A model generated the notes under the pieces. The model was not told the DNA's origin. It made no database searches and saw only the letters and a program-made list of their open reading frames with translations. Positions 1-6,098 of a DNA stretch of 6,766 nt are shown one piece after another. Origin of the DNA: an uncultured Polymorphobacter sp. (GTDB lineage: Bacteria; Pseudomonadota; Alphaproteobacteria; Sphingomonadales; Sphingomonadaceae). The position numbers and the translations under genes were made by a program. Numbering within the stretch: position 1 is the stretch's first letter; every line of letters begins with the position of its first letter. The DNA is taken from the NCBI GenBank assembly GCA_937871645.1, contig CALMPZ010000208.1:1-6766 (forward strand), written 5' to 3'.

Positions 1-326
1 GCCAGATACATCCGCCAGCGCTTGCCGGCCGACGTCGTCAGCTCGACCGCCTGGTCGCCGTAGACGATAGCGCCGGCGATATGTTCGACATTGATGCAGC
101 GCTTGCGCCCGGCCTTGGGCGGCGCCGGCCGCGAGCGTGCTGGCGAAACGGTCGCGGGGGCGGCGGGCACGCGGACGAGCGTTTCACTGTATATCTGCAA
201 CATGACGCTTGGTCCCGATTGCGGCGCGGGTGCGGAGGCGAGCGGCGTGGCGCCGGCAATGGCGCCGGCGACAAGGCTGCCGGCCAGCTTCGTGACAAAC
301 GCGCTTCTGGAGTGCAACCGCTGCAT
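1..326 (-). CDS. Putative exported protein of unknown function, 3' end outside the window
   Basis: The frame starts at ATG 326 on the minus strand and stays open for 108 codons to the left edge, so the C-terminus is missing. The N-terminus reads as a signal peptide: basic residues in MQRLHSRSAFVTK, a hydrophobic stretch rich in Ala, Gly and Leu (about residues 14-31), and an A-S-A cleavage site near residue 32. A Pro/Ala-rich linker follows (about 53-72). Then comes a more ordered start, RKRCINVEHIAGAIVYGDQ, leading into a Gly-Lys-Arg-Trp segment that looks like beta structure. This recalls small secreted alphaproteobacterial proteins of no known function, but I cannot name a family. An AGGGAA about 13 bases upstream is a weak, distant ribosome site. 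Met42 is a less likely start because it would remove the signal peptide. The gene is divergent from sapC. Confidence 0.68.
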   Translation of the reverse strand, partial: MQRLHSRSAFVTKLAGSLVAGAIAGATPLASAPAPQSGPSVMLQIYSETLVRVPAAPATVSPARSRPAPPKAGRKRCINVEHIAGAIVYGDQAVELTTSAGKRWRMYL

Positions 327-736
327 GTTCGCGCGTCAATTCCCTGCTTGTAACCGTCGGTTCATTGCCTGGCCCCTACCAGCTTTCAGCACGGCGCTGT
401 CAGTTGGTGTGCTTGGACAGCGGGTGCGCTGTTCAGATTGAATGGAGGGTTAACCTGCGCGATGCGTGCCATGAGACGTTCATTGCAGGCGACGGATGCT
501 GCGGTCAACGGCAACGGCGGTTACAGTCATTGCCGATGCAGTTGGAGTGCCCCACCGTCAAAACGGATGCGAATATGCTGCGCGCCAGTCTTGCGTGGTT
601 GCGCCGGCTTGCCTAAAGCGGAGCCCGCCCCTTGCGCATGCTTGGGGGCGACCCTTGGGGCGCGAACCCTATGGTTCGCGATGACTGCTCCGACTACCGG
701 TTTCGTTGTTTGCTCTCGTCAGGAAAGATTAGTCTC
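327..736. other. Divergent intergenic region without a convincing gene
   Basis: About 410 bases separate the minus-strand exported protein from sapC. Short open frames exist here (for example 365-616 plus), but they have no ribosome site, recognisable motif or signal peptide, and their arginine- and cysteine-rich products look like chance readings of GC-rich DNA. What I can see is a 7-bp inverted repeat CGCTGTC/GACAGCG (395-422, 14-base loop), a GGTTAACC palindrome (448-455), and the perfect hairpin at 661-680 listed separately. The region should carry promoters for both flanking genes, but I find no clear -35/-10 pair for either. Confidence 0.5.
661..680 (+). promoter_or_regulatory. Perfect 8-bp hairpin in the likely sapC leader
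   Basis: CGCGAACC and GGTTCGCG are exact inverted arms separated by the four bases CTAT, ending 56 bases before the sapC start. No T-run follows, so it is not an ordinary intrinsic terminator. A G/C-rich stretch just upstream (629-660), with two CTTGGGG repeats, could add structure. It may be a protein-binding dyad or a structured 5' leader; the sequence does not decide between them. Confidence 0.4.
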
Positions 737-1483
737 ATGGCTTCCACGCCCACCACCCCACAATTGCCGCTGTTCTACGGCTCGATCGCGCCGCTGCAGT
801 CAACCGAACACGCTGGCTTCGGCCTGGTCGATGGCGGCACGCTCGGCTTCGCCAAGGGCACCCATGCCATCCCCGTTACTGTCGACGAGTTCGCGCTGGT
901 GCAACGCCATTATCCGATCGTTTTCGGACTGGGCGACAATTCGGCGCCGCTGGCGCTCGTCGGCCTGTCGGAAGGCAGCAACCTGTATGTCGACAAGGAT
1001 GGCAACTGGCAGTCCGACGTCTATGTGCCCGCCTACGTCCGCCGCTATCCGTTCTTCCTCGCCAAGCTCACCGAAGCCGCGACCGAACTGACGCTGTGCT
1101 TCGACAACGCATCGGGTTTCGTGACCGCCGACGGTGCCAACAAGCTGTTCAACGGCAGCGAAGCCACCGACACTACCAAGGGCATCCTGGCGTTCTGCGA
1201 GCAGTTCGAACAGGCCATCGGCCGCACCCGCCAGTTCATGGACGAGCTCGCCAAGCTCGACCTGCTGATGGACGGTGAAGTCACCATCAACCAGCCCGGC
1301 ATGACCGAACCCGCCGTCTATCGCGGTTTCCGCATGGTCGACGAGAACAAGTTCATGAACATCCGCGGCGACAAGGCCCGCGAGATGGTCAAGTCGGGCA
1401 TGATGGGCCTGATCTACGCACACCTGTTCTCGCTGTCGCAGATCGGCGGCCTGTTCGAAAAGCAGCGCGCCGTCGCCGGCTGA
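737..1483 (+). CDS. SapC family protein
   Basis: A 248-residue protein, the usual length for the SapC family. Family-like segments include DEFALVQRHYPIVF (about 50-63), YVPAYVRRYPFFLA (96-109) and, near the C-terminus, YRGFRMVDENKF. There is no signal peptide or membrane segment, so the product is probably cytoplasmic. The family is named after an S-layer-linked Campylobacter protein. In sphingomonads its members often sit beside TonB-dependent receptors and tryptophan halogenases, but no biochemical role is firmly established. I chose ATG 737 because AGGAAAG lies 9 bases upstream and the family homology begins close after it. An earlier in-frame ATG at 632 would add 35 residues without family character that span the 661-680 hairpin. 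An intrinsic terminator follows 18 bases after the stop, so this is probably a single-gene transcript. Confidence 0.9.
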   Translation: MASTPTTPQLPLFYGSIAPLQSTEHAGFGLVDGGTLGFAKGTHAIPVTVDEFALVQRHYPIVFGLGDNSAPLALVGLSEGSNLYVDKDGNWQSDVYVPAYVRRYPFFLAKLTEAATELTLCFDNASGFVTADGANKLFNGSEATDTTKGILAFCEQFEQAIGRTRQFMDELAKLDLLMDGEVTINQPGMTEPAVYRGFRMVDENKFMNIRGDKAREMVKSGMMGLIYAHLFSLSQIGGLFEKQRAVAG

Positions 1484-1501
1484 TCAGACTGTTGAAGTTT
1501 C

Positions 1502-1537
1502 GGCGGGCGGTGGCAGTGCCGTCGCCCGCCAGATTTT
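1502..1537 (+). terminator. Intrinsic terminator after sapC
   Basis: The arms GGCGGGCG (1502-1509) and CGCCCGCC (1523-1530) pair perfectly. The helix continues through two G-T wobbles into GGC/GCC around a three-base AGT loop, giving a 13-bp stem. AGATTTT follows. The T-run is short, but stem strength and position 18 bases after the sapC stop fit termination of that gene. Confidence 0.7.
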
Positions 1538-1580
1538 GAATTCGCGCGGAATCTGCAACAATCTGTTGTACAAACTGCGG

Positions 1581-1609
1581 TTGGCAATGCCGAAACCACA
1601 GTCTAGTCT
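1581..1609 (+). promoter_or_regulatory. Candidate sigma70-type promoter for the YceI-b561-YceI operon
   Basis: TTGGCA (1581-1586, five of six consensus bases) is followed after exactly 17 bases by TAGTCT (1604-1609, four of six). Transcription would begin near 1616, about 25 bases before the ATG at 1641. Just upstream are an inverted repeat CAACA-ATC-TGTTG (1556-1568) and an overlapping TTGTACAA palindrome (1566-1573), which could be an operator. No experimental support is available. Confidence 0.5.
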
Positions 1610-1640
1610 CCCTCATCCATACGGAACAGGGAGACTTTTC

Positions 1641-2285
1641 ATGCGTGCGGCACTCATCGGACTGGCATTGTATTCGGCGACGGGGCTCGCCGCACTGGGC
1701 GGCCTGACCGCCATGCCGGCGCTTGCCGCGCCCACGACCGTCGCGCTGCCGTCGGGCAAATATGTCGTCGATCCGACGCACGCCAGCCTGAGCTGGAGCG
1801 TCGTGCATTTCGGCCTGTCGAACTACACCGCCCGCTTCGTCAAATTCGATGCCAGCGTCGATCTCGATGCGGCTGATGTCAGCAAGAGCACGCTCAAGGT
1901 CAAGGTCGACCCGGCGTCGGTGCGAACCGACTACCCCTATCCCGACAAGGTCAATTTCGACGCTGAAATCGCCACCAGCCCGAAGTTCCTCGACGGCACC
2001 GCGCACCCCAATGTCACCTTCGTGTCGACCGGCATTGTCGTCACCGGCGCCAAGACCGCCAACATCACCGGCAACCTGACCTTGCGCGGCGTCACCAAGC
2101 CGGTGACGCTGGCGGCAACGCTCAACGGCAGCATGCCGGCGCACCCGATGACCAAGTTGCCGGTGTTCGGCATCTCGGCAAAGGGCAGCTTCAAGCGCTC
2201 GGACTTCGGCATGGATTACGGCACGCAGTTCGTCAGCGACACCGTCGAGCTCGTCATCGAAGCCGAATTCGTCAAGGCACAATGA
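1641..2285 (+). CDS. YceI family periplasmic protein (first copy)
   Basis: A 214-residue exported protein. Residues 1-30 form a signal peptide (MRAALIGLALYSATGLAALG, then PALA|A), and the mature part of about 185 residues matches YceI length. Family features include KYVVDPTHASLSWSVVHFG (about 40-58), a central YPYPDKVNFDAEI with FLDGTAHPNVTFVST, LTLRGVTKPVTL, and GSFKRSDFGM near the end. The YceI fold is a lipocalin-like beta barrel that binds polyisoprenoid lipids in the periplasm; the exact ligand here is unknown. I chose ATG 1641 because AGGGAGA lies 6 bases upstream and a proper signal peptide begins there; a frame start at 1536 would lie within the preceding terminator. The stop overlaps the next gene's ATG (ATGA), which implies translational coupling with cytochrome b561. 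Confidence 0.92.
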   Translation: MRAALIGLALYSATGLAALGGLTAMPALAAPTTVALPSGKYVVDPTHASLSWSVVHFGLSNYTARFVKFDASVDLDAADVSKSTLKVKVDPASVRTDYPYPDKVNFDAEIATSPKFLDGTAHPNVTFVSTGIVVTGAKTANITGNLTLRGVTKPVTLAATLNGSMPAHPMTKLPVFGISAKGSFKRSDFGMDYGTQFVSDTVELVIEAEFVKAQ

Positions 2286-2857
2286 TGGCCCGCAGCCGCT
2301 ACTCGGCCGTCGCAATCATCCTGCACTGGCTGATTGCGCTGATCATCATCGGCAACATCATCGGCGGGCTGGCGCTCGACACTTTCCTCGACAGCGCCGA
2401 CCCGGCGATGAAGATGACCGGCTTCAAGATCATCCAGCTGCACAAGGCGCTCGGCCTGACGGTGATCGGACTGACGCTGCTGCGGCTGTTGTGGCGTCTC
2501 GCCAACCCGGCGCCGGCGCTGCCGGCGCATATGACGCCGTTCGAAGTGCTGCTCGCCAAGGCTACACATCTGGGCTTCTACGCGCTGATGTTGCTGCTGC
2601 CGCTGTCGGGCTGGGCGATGGTGTCGACGAGTGCCAAGCGTTTCCCGATCAGCTATTTCGGGTTTTTCGACGTGCCGTACCTGCCGCTCGGTCAGTCGCA
2701 AACCCTCGGTGGATTGATGCACGAATCGCATGAATTGCTCGGCTTTGCGGCCATCGCGCTGATCTCCTTGCACGTCCTGGCGGCGCTCAAGCATCATTAT
2801 TTCGACCGCGACGACGTGCTGGCGCGGATGCTGCCGTGGGTGCGTGCGCGTGGCTGA
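2282..2857 (+). CDS. Cytochrome b561 family membrane protein
   Basis: A 191-residue integral membrane protein with four hydrophobic helices at about residues 10-32, 50-72, 95-114 and 150-170. Four histidines sit where this di-heme family places its heme ligands: H15 in ILHW, H54 in QLHKALG, H150 in HESHE and H164 in SLHVL. The H150-H164 spacing of 14 fits the CybB-type pattern. Such proteins pass electrons from the quinone pool in the inner membrane. Length is close to E. coli CybB/YceJ. Translation may start at 2282 or at the adjacent ATG 2285, a one-residue difference. It overlaps the upstream YceI gene by 4 bases and the downstream YceI gene by 8-14. In E. coli yceJ and yceI are likewise neighbours, supporting a shared role, perhaps moving an isoprenoid or quinone-like ligand; that role is inference. 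Confidence 0.9.
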   Translation: MMARSRYSAVAIILHWLIALIIIGNIIGGLALDTFLDSADPAMKMTGFKIIQLHKALGLTVIGLTLLRLLWRLANPAPALPAHMTPFEVLLAKATHLGFYALMLLLPLSGWAMVSTSAKRFPISYFGFFDVPYLPLGQSQTLGGLMHESHELLGFAAIALISLHVLAALKHHYFDRDDVLARMLPWVRARG

Positions 2858-3413
2858 CCGGCATGTCGGTGCGCTGCTCGGCCTGATGCTGCTCGCCGCG
2901 CCGCTGCACGCGGCGGTGCCGCAGTGGAGCGTCGAACCCGGCGCCAGCGCCATCGCCTTCACCGCCACCTGGCTCGGCAAGCCGGTGCGCGGCGTGTTCA
3001 AGCGCTGGACCGCCGACATCGCGTTCGATCCGGCGGCGCTCGCCGCGTCAAAGGTCAGCGTCAGCATCGATCTGGCCTCGGCCGTCAGCGGCGATTCGAC
3101 CGTCGACGGCGCACTGCCCGAATCCGACTGGTTCGCGGTCAAATCCAGCCCGACCGCGCGCTTTGCCAGCACCAGCATTGCCAAGACCGCCACCGGCTAT
3201 GTCGCGCGCGGCACGCTGACCATGCGCGGCCGCGCTGTGCCGGTCGACCTGCCGTTCACGCTGGCCATCACCGGCGACCGCGCCGTCATGCAGGGCAGCG
3301 CCAAGCTCGATCGCCGCTCGTGGAAAATCGGCCTCGAATCGGATGCGACCGCCGAATATGTCGCGTTCGCGGTGCCGGTGGCGATCAAGGTGAGTGCAAA
3401 GCGCAAGCCGTAA
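2844..3413 (+). CDS. YceI family periplasmic protein (second, divergent copy)
   Basis: Up to 189 residues. The start is not an ATG: GTG 2844 overlaps the b561 gene by 14 bases, and GTG 2850 (8-base overlap) is the alternative. No clear Shine-Dalgarno is seen, so initiation probably relies on coupling to upstream translation. A signal peptide runs through GALLGLMLLAAPLHA, with cleavage after LHA or LHAA (residues 23-24). The mature part shows YceI features: SAIAFTATWLGKPVRGVF (about 35-52), SDWFAVKSSPTARFAST, GTLTMRGRAVPVDLPF and GSAKLDRRSWKIG. It differs clearly from the first copy and resembles the YceI subgroup in which a basic FKRW replaces the usual loop. It is probably the last gene of the operon, and a palindromic element begins a few bases after the stop. 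Family is clear; ligand and division of labour with the first copy are unknown. Confidence 0.87.
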   Translation: MRVADRHVGALLGLMLLAAPLHAAVPQWSVEPGASAIAFTATWLGKPVRGVFKRWTADIAFDPAALAASKVSVSIDLASAVSGDSTVDGALPESDWFAVKSSPTARFASTSIAKTATGYVARGTLTMRGRAVPVDLPFTLAITGDRAVMQGSAKLDRRSWKIGLESDATAEYVAFAVPVAIKVSAKRKP

Positions 3414-3419
3414 CGGCGA

Positions 3420-3584
3420 TAAGGGCCTCCGGCGGGCAGGGGTGACCCCTGCACCCGACACCCAAGTCATTCCCGCGCAGGCGGGAATCCATGCGACGCC
3501 GTGGATGGATTCCCGCCTGCGCGTGAATGACCCGGAATTCTTCAATTGGGTGCAGGCCTCAGGCCTGCCCGCCGGAGGCCCTTA
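3420..3584. repeat. MITE-like nested inverted-repeat element
   Basis: A 165-bp intergenic element. Its ends are 37-bp inverted copies (3420-3456 and 3548-3584) beginning TAAGGGCCTCCGGCGGGCAGG, identical except for four bases. Each arm holds its own small hairpin: CAGGGG-TGA-CCCCTG on the left and CAGGCC-TCA-GGCCTG on the right. All four differences keep that internal pairing. Inside lies a second inverted repeat of 26-bp arms with one mismatch (3467-3492 and 3504-3529) of the TCATTCCCGCG/GGCGGGAATCCAT type common between proteobacterial genes. I see no transposase and no clear target-site duplication, and no T-run for intrinsic termination. It may still fold in the 3' end of the operon transcript. 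Confidence 0.8.
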
Positions 3585-3605
3585 ACCCCCGAATCCAACT
3601 CAATT

Positions 3606-3648
3606 TTGCTGCAGTTGCGTTGACAAGATATAACGTAACATCTAAGTC
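3606..3648 (+). promoter_or_regulatory. Promoter region and Zur-like dyad upstream of the TonB-dependent receptor
   Basis: Two promoter readings are possible. TTGCTG (3606-3611) with a 17-base spacer to TATAAC (3629-3634, five of six) has the better -10; a perfect TTGACA (3620-3625) with a 17-base spacer to TAAGTC (3643-3648) has the better -35. An imperfect 18-bp palindrome covers 3626-3643, AGATATAACGTAACATCT, in which 14 of 18 positions are symmetric. Its TATAACGTAACA core resembles Zur-type boxes (TATAACATAACA-like). It would lie over the -10 of the first promoter or fill the spacer of the second, a position suited to repression. Zur assignment is inference from shape and from the ZnuD-like gene downstream. 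Confidence 0.45.
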
Positions 3649-3675
3649 TTGCGCGACGTCAATCGGGAACCTGCC

Positions 3676-5790
3676 ATGTTGAGTAAGAAATTCGCCTTGC
3701 TGCTCGGCGCAGCACTGCTGCCGGCTTTTGTGCCGACGGCGGTGCGCGCGGCTGAAGCGGCCGCCGACCCCGCTTCGGCGGCGACCCAGACGCAAACCGC
3801 CGCAGCCGATCCCGGTGTTCATGACGACGCGCATCCGCAGGCCGGCGACGACATCATTGTCACGGCGCCGTTCGCGCGTGATCGCTTCGGGTTGCTGACG
3901 GGGGTGTCGGTGCTCGACGGTGCGACGCTGACGCGCGAGAAGCGCGGCACCATTGGCGAGACACTGACGTCGCAGGCCGGGGTCAGCGCGACCTATTTCG
4001 GCCCCAACGCCTCGCGGCCGATTTTGCGCGGTTTCCAGGGCGAGCGCGTGCGCGTGCTGACCGACGGCATCGGCAGCTTCGACGTGTCGAACACCAGCGT
4101 CGATCACGCGGTGGTCATCAACCCGCTGCTGGCCGAGCGCATCGAGGTGCTGCACGGCCCGACGTCGCTGCTGTACGGGTCATCGGCGATCGGCGGTATC
4201 GTCAACGTCATAGACACGCGGATTCCGCGCAGCGTGCCGACCGAGCCGGTGCATATCGAGGCGATGGGTGACTATGGCACCGCCGCCAACGAATTCAACG
4301 GCAGTGCCATTGTCGATGTGCCGCTGACGCCGAATCTGGTGCTGCATTTCGACGGCAGCTATCTCAACGCCGATGACATGAAGATTGGCGGCTATGTCCT
4401 GTCCGAGCCGCTGCGCCAAGAGGCGATCGCCAACGGTGCCTATGACGTCGCGGCGCTCAAGGGCAGCATTCCCAACACCGCAGCCGAGACCTGGAACGTC
4501 GCCGGCGGTCTGGCGTTCGTCGGCGACAGCGGCAATGCCGGCATCGCGATCAGCCGCTACAGCAACACCTACGGCGTGCCGATCCGCTATTCGACCGACC
4601 CGGCCGTCGAAGCCGAAGCCGTGACGATTGCGATGGAGCAGACGCGCGTCGATGCGCGTGCCGAATTCGAGACCGGTCGCGGCTTCGTCGAGCAGATCAA
4701 GCTGCGCTACGGCTTTGCCGACTATCAGCACAGCGAGATCGAGGAAGACGGCACCATCGGCACAAGCTTCTACAACCGGGGCATGGAGGCGCGGGTCGAG
4801 TTCGTGCAGGCGCAGCGCGGCGTCTGGAAGGGCGCATTCGGCGCGCAGCTGGTGACGCGCAATGTCGATGTCATCGGTGCCGAGGCGTTCCTGCCGCGCA
4901 ATTCGACGACGCAGATCGGCGCGTTCCTCCTCGAAGAAGCGACGTTCGGCATCGTCAAGGCCGAGCTTGGCGCGCGCATCGAAAACAGCCAGGTCAGCGC
5001 CGCGATGACCGGGTTCAACCGGTCGTTCACGCCGCTGTCGGCATCGATCGGCGCCAGCGTGCCGCTGGGTGGCGACGACTGGCGCATCGGGCTCGATTTC
5101 GCGCACACCGAACGCGCGCCGTCGGCCGAGGAGTTGCTCGCTGACGGCCCGCATGGCGGCACGCAGGCCTATGAAATCGGCGACCCCGACTTCGGTATCG
5201 AGCGTTCGAACGGCGCCGAGCTGGTGCTGCGCGGCAAGGGGCGCGGCTTCACGCTCGAAGCGTCGGCGTTCTACGACCAGTTCAGCAACTTCATCTATGC
5301 GCAGGATACCGGCGCGATCATCGATGACTTGCCAGTCTATCAGGCGCTGCAGGCCGATGCGACTTATTGGGGCTTTGAAATCCAGGGCACGGTGACGGTC
5401 GCCGACATCGGCAGCTGGACGCTGACCGCCAACGCGCTTGCCGACTATGTCAACGCCGAGATCGATAGCGTCGGCCCGGCGCCGCGAATTCCGCCGTTCC
5501 GCGTGCGCGGCGGCGTCGATTTCGGCAATGACGCGGTGACGTTGCAGGCCGAAATCGAAGTCGGTGCGGCGCAGAACCGTGTCGCCACGTTCGAAACCAC
5601 CACGCCGGGCTATACGCTGGTCAATGCCAGCGCCACCTGGACCCCGTGGACCGACCGGCCGGGCACCTATTTCATCTTTGCGGTGAACAACATCCTCGAT
5701 GCCGATGCGCGCCGCGCGGCGTCGTTCCTGAAGGATTATGCACCGGTGCCGGGCCGCGATTTCCGGCTGTCATTCCGCGTTGCAATATAA
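3676..5790 (+). CDS. TonB-dependent outer membrane receptor, ZnuD-like
   Basis: A 704-residue receptor. Residues 1-25 form a signal peptide (MLSKKFALLLGAALLPAF, cleavage near VRA|A). A TonB-box-like DDIIVTA follows at 58-64, then the plug (about 70-180) with RPILRGFQGERVRVLTDG and HGPTSLLYGSSAIGG (H160-G174), then a beta barrel to the C-terminus. TERAPSAEELLADGPH (478-493), followed by a GD, is typical of ZnuD and related metal receptors, suggesting zinc or another metal complex. The loop after SRYSNTYGVP (about 294-302), often histidine-rich in ZnuD homologues, here reads RYSTDPAVEAEAV with no histidine, so the substrate is uncertain. The last residue is Ile rather than the usual aromatic. 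I chose ATG 3676 because GGAA lies 7 bases upstream and the signal peptide starts there; TTG 3649 is an unlikely extension. The gene is transcribed alone. The substrate is inferred from family only. Confidence 0.88.
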   Translation: MLSKKFALLLGAALLPAFVPTAVRAAEAAADPASAATQTQTAAADPGVHDDAHPQAGDDIIVTAPFARDRFGLLTGVSVLDGATLTREKRGTIGETLTSQAGVSATYFGPNASRPILRGFQGERVRVLTDGIGSFDVSNTSVDHAVVINPLLAERIEVLHGPTSLLYGSSAIGGIVNVIDTRIPRSVPTEPVHIEAMGDYGTAANEFNGSAIVDVPLTPNLVLHFDGSYLNADDMKIGGYVLSEPLRQEAIANGAYDVAALKGSIPNTAAETWNVAGGLAFVGDSGNAGIAISRYSNTYGVPIRYSTDPAVEAEAVTIAMEQTRVDARAEFETGRGFVEQIKLRYGFADYQHSEIEEDGTIGTSFYNRGMEARVEFVQAQRGVWKGAFGAQLVTRNVDVIGAEAFLPRNSTTQIGAFLLEEATFGIVKAELGARIENSQVSAAMTGFNRSFTPLSASIGASVPLGGDDWRIGLDFAHTERAPSAEELLADGPHGGTQAYEIGDPDFGIERSNGAELVLRGKGRGFTLEASAFYDQFSNFIYAQDTGAIIDDLPVYQALQADATYWGFEIQGTVTVADIGSWTLTANALADYVNAEIDSVGPAPRIPPFRVRGGVDFGNDAVTLQAEIEVGAAQNRVATFETTTPGYTLVNASATWTPWTDRPGTYFIFAVNNILDADARRAASFLKDYAPVPGRDFRLSFRVAI

Positions 5791-5833
5791 TTTGTCGCAC
5801 CCGTTGACGCGCGCCACCGGCATTCCCATCTGA

Positions 5834-5944
5834 GGTTCGTGGCCGGGAGTTCCCCCCCTTTCTTCCGGTCATCCGATAGCGCCGAGGCGCTGTCATTCTC
5901 CCTGAACCCTGGCCACTCCGGCATCGTCGGAGTGGCCTTTTTTT
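5834..5944 (+). ncRNA. Candidate small RNA (or structured 3' UTR of the receptor)
   Basis: Between the receptor stop and the terminator lies about 110 bases with ordered pairing. GGTTC (5834-5838) pairs with GAACC (5904-5908), GGGAG (5845-5849) with CTCCC (5898-5902), and GATAGCGC with GCGCTGTC (5875-5894) around a CGAG tetraloop, one G-T pair included. A run of seven C followed by TTTCTTCC (5852-5866) stays unpaired; it could pair with Shine-Dalgarno-like sequence. TTGACG at 5804-5809 is a possible -35, but the matching -10 (CATCTG, 5827-5832) is poor. It matches no RNA family I recognise. It could equally be the receptor's 3' UTR, released by processing or merely transcribed through. Confidence 0.3.
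5911..5944 (+). terminator. Strong intrinsic terminator
   Basis: GGCCACTCCG (5911-5920) and CGGAGTGGCC (5928-5937) form a perfect 10-bp stem around a 7-base loop, followed by seven T. This is a textbook rho-independent terminator on the plus strand. It lies 120 bases after the receptor stop and would end that transcript or a small RNA starting near 5834. It has no A-run on its left side, so it should not act on the convergent minus-strand gene. Confidence 0.9.
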
Positions 5945-5958
5945 GCGCTATCTTTCAT

Positions 5959-6044
5959 CGTCATCCCGGCGAAGGCCGGGACCCAGTTTTCTTTCCATCA
6001 GCGCATATGAAGGCAACTGGGTTCCGGCCTACGCCAGGATGACG
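5959..6044. repeat. Extragenic inverted repeat, TCATCCCGGCG type
   Basis: Two 30-bp arms (5959-5988 and 6015-6044) beginning CGTCATCCCGGCGAAGG are inverted copies with three mismatches, separated by 26 bases. The arms are related in pattern to the inner repeat at 3467-3529 (TCATyCCsGCG then GGCsGGrAyCC). Similar repeats are scattered between genes in many sphingomonads. No coding potential is seen. Confidence 0.75.
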
Positions 6045-6057
6045 AAAGAAAAATATC

Positions 6058-6095
6058 GGGTGCAGGGGGCACCCCTGCGCGCCGGAGGCCCTTAA
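6058..6095. repeat. Solo copy of the MITE-like element's terminal unit
   Basis: The 38 bases here match the right end of the 3420-3584 element (3548-3585), including the last CGCCGGAGGCCCTTAA. Differences lie mainly in the central hairpin, which is GCAGGGG-GCA-CCCCTGC here. The pairing is kept even though the stem bases changed. No matching left end precedes the 5959-6044 repeat, so this looks like a partial or one-ended element. Read on the minus strand, the hairpin follows the TAG of the next gene and has a T-run about 8 bases beyond it, so it might weakly terminate that gene. Confidence 0.7.
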
Positions 6096-6098
6096 AGC

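Noticed and set aside
438..1091. Long open frame on the plus strand overlapping the start of sapC
   Set aside because: It runs in another frame of sapC, has no ribosome site or family motif, and its Ser/Arg/Cys-rich product is typical of an out-of-frame reading in GC-rich DNA.
1536..1640. Upstream start for the first YceI protein
   Set aside because: The extra 35 residues lie over the terminator tail and promoter and would bury the signal peptide; ATG 1641 has a good ribosome site.
1389..2315. Minus-strand open frame of 308 codons opposite the first YceI gene
   Set aside because: Antisense shadow; it also crosses the terminator at 1502-1537 and shows no family motif.
2216..3193. Minus-strand open frame of 325 codons opposite cytochrome b561 and the second YceI
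   Set aside because: It is antisense to well-recognised genes, and its Arg/Gln/His-rich low-complexity product is a mirror of their codon bias.
3421..3583. CRISPR array suggested by repeated GC-rich units
   Set aside because: The units are inverted rather than direct, only two of each kind occur, and there are no regular spacers or cas genes.
3559..4155. Minus-strand open frame covering the receptor promoter and plug
   Set aside because: It would have to read through the receptor's promoter dyad and the inverted-repeat arm, and its product has no recognisable domain.
4180..5154. Minus-strand open frame of 324 codons inside the receptor gene
   Set aside because: Antisense shadow of the TonB receptor, with Arg/Ala/Asp-rich sequence and no recognisable domain.
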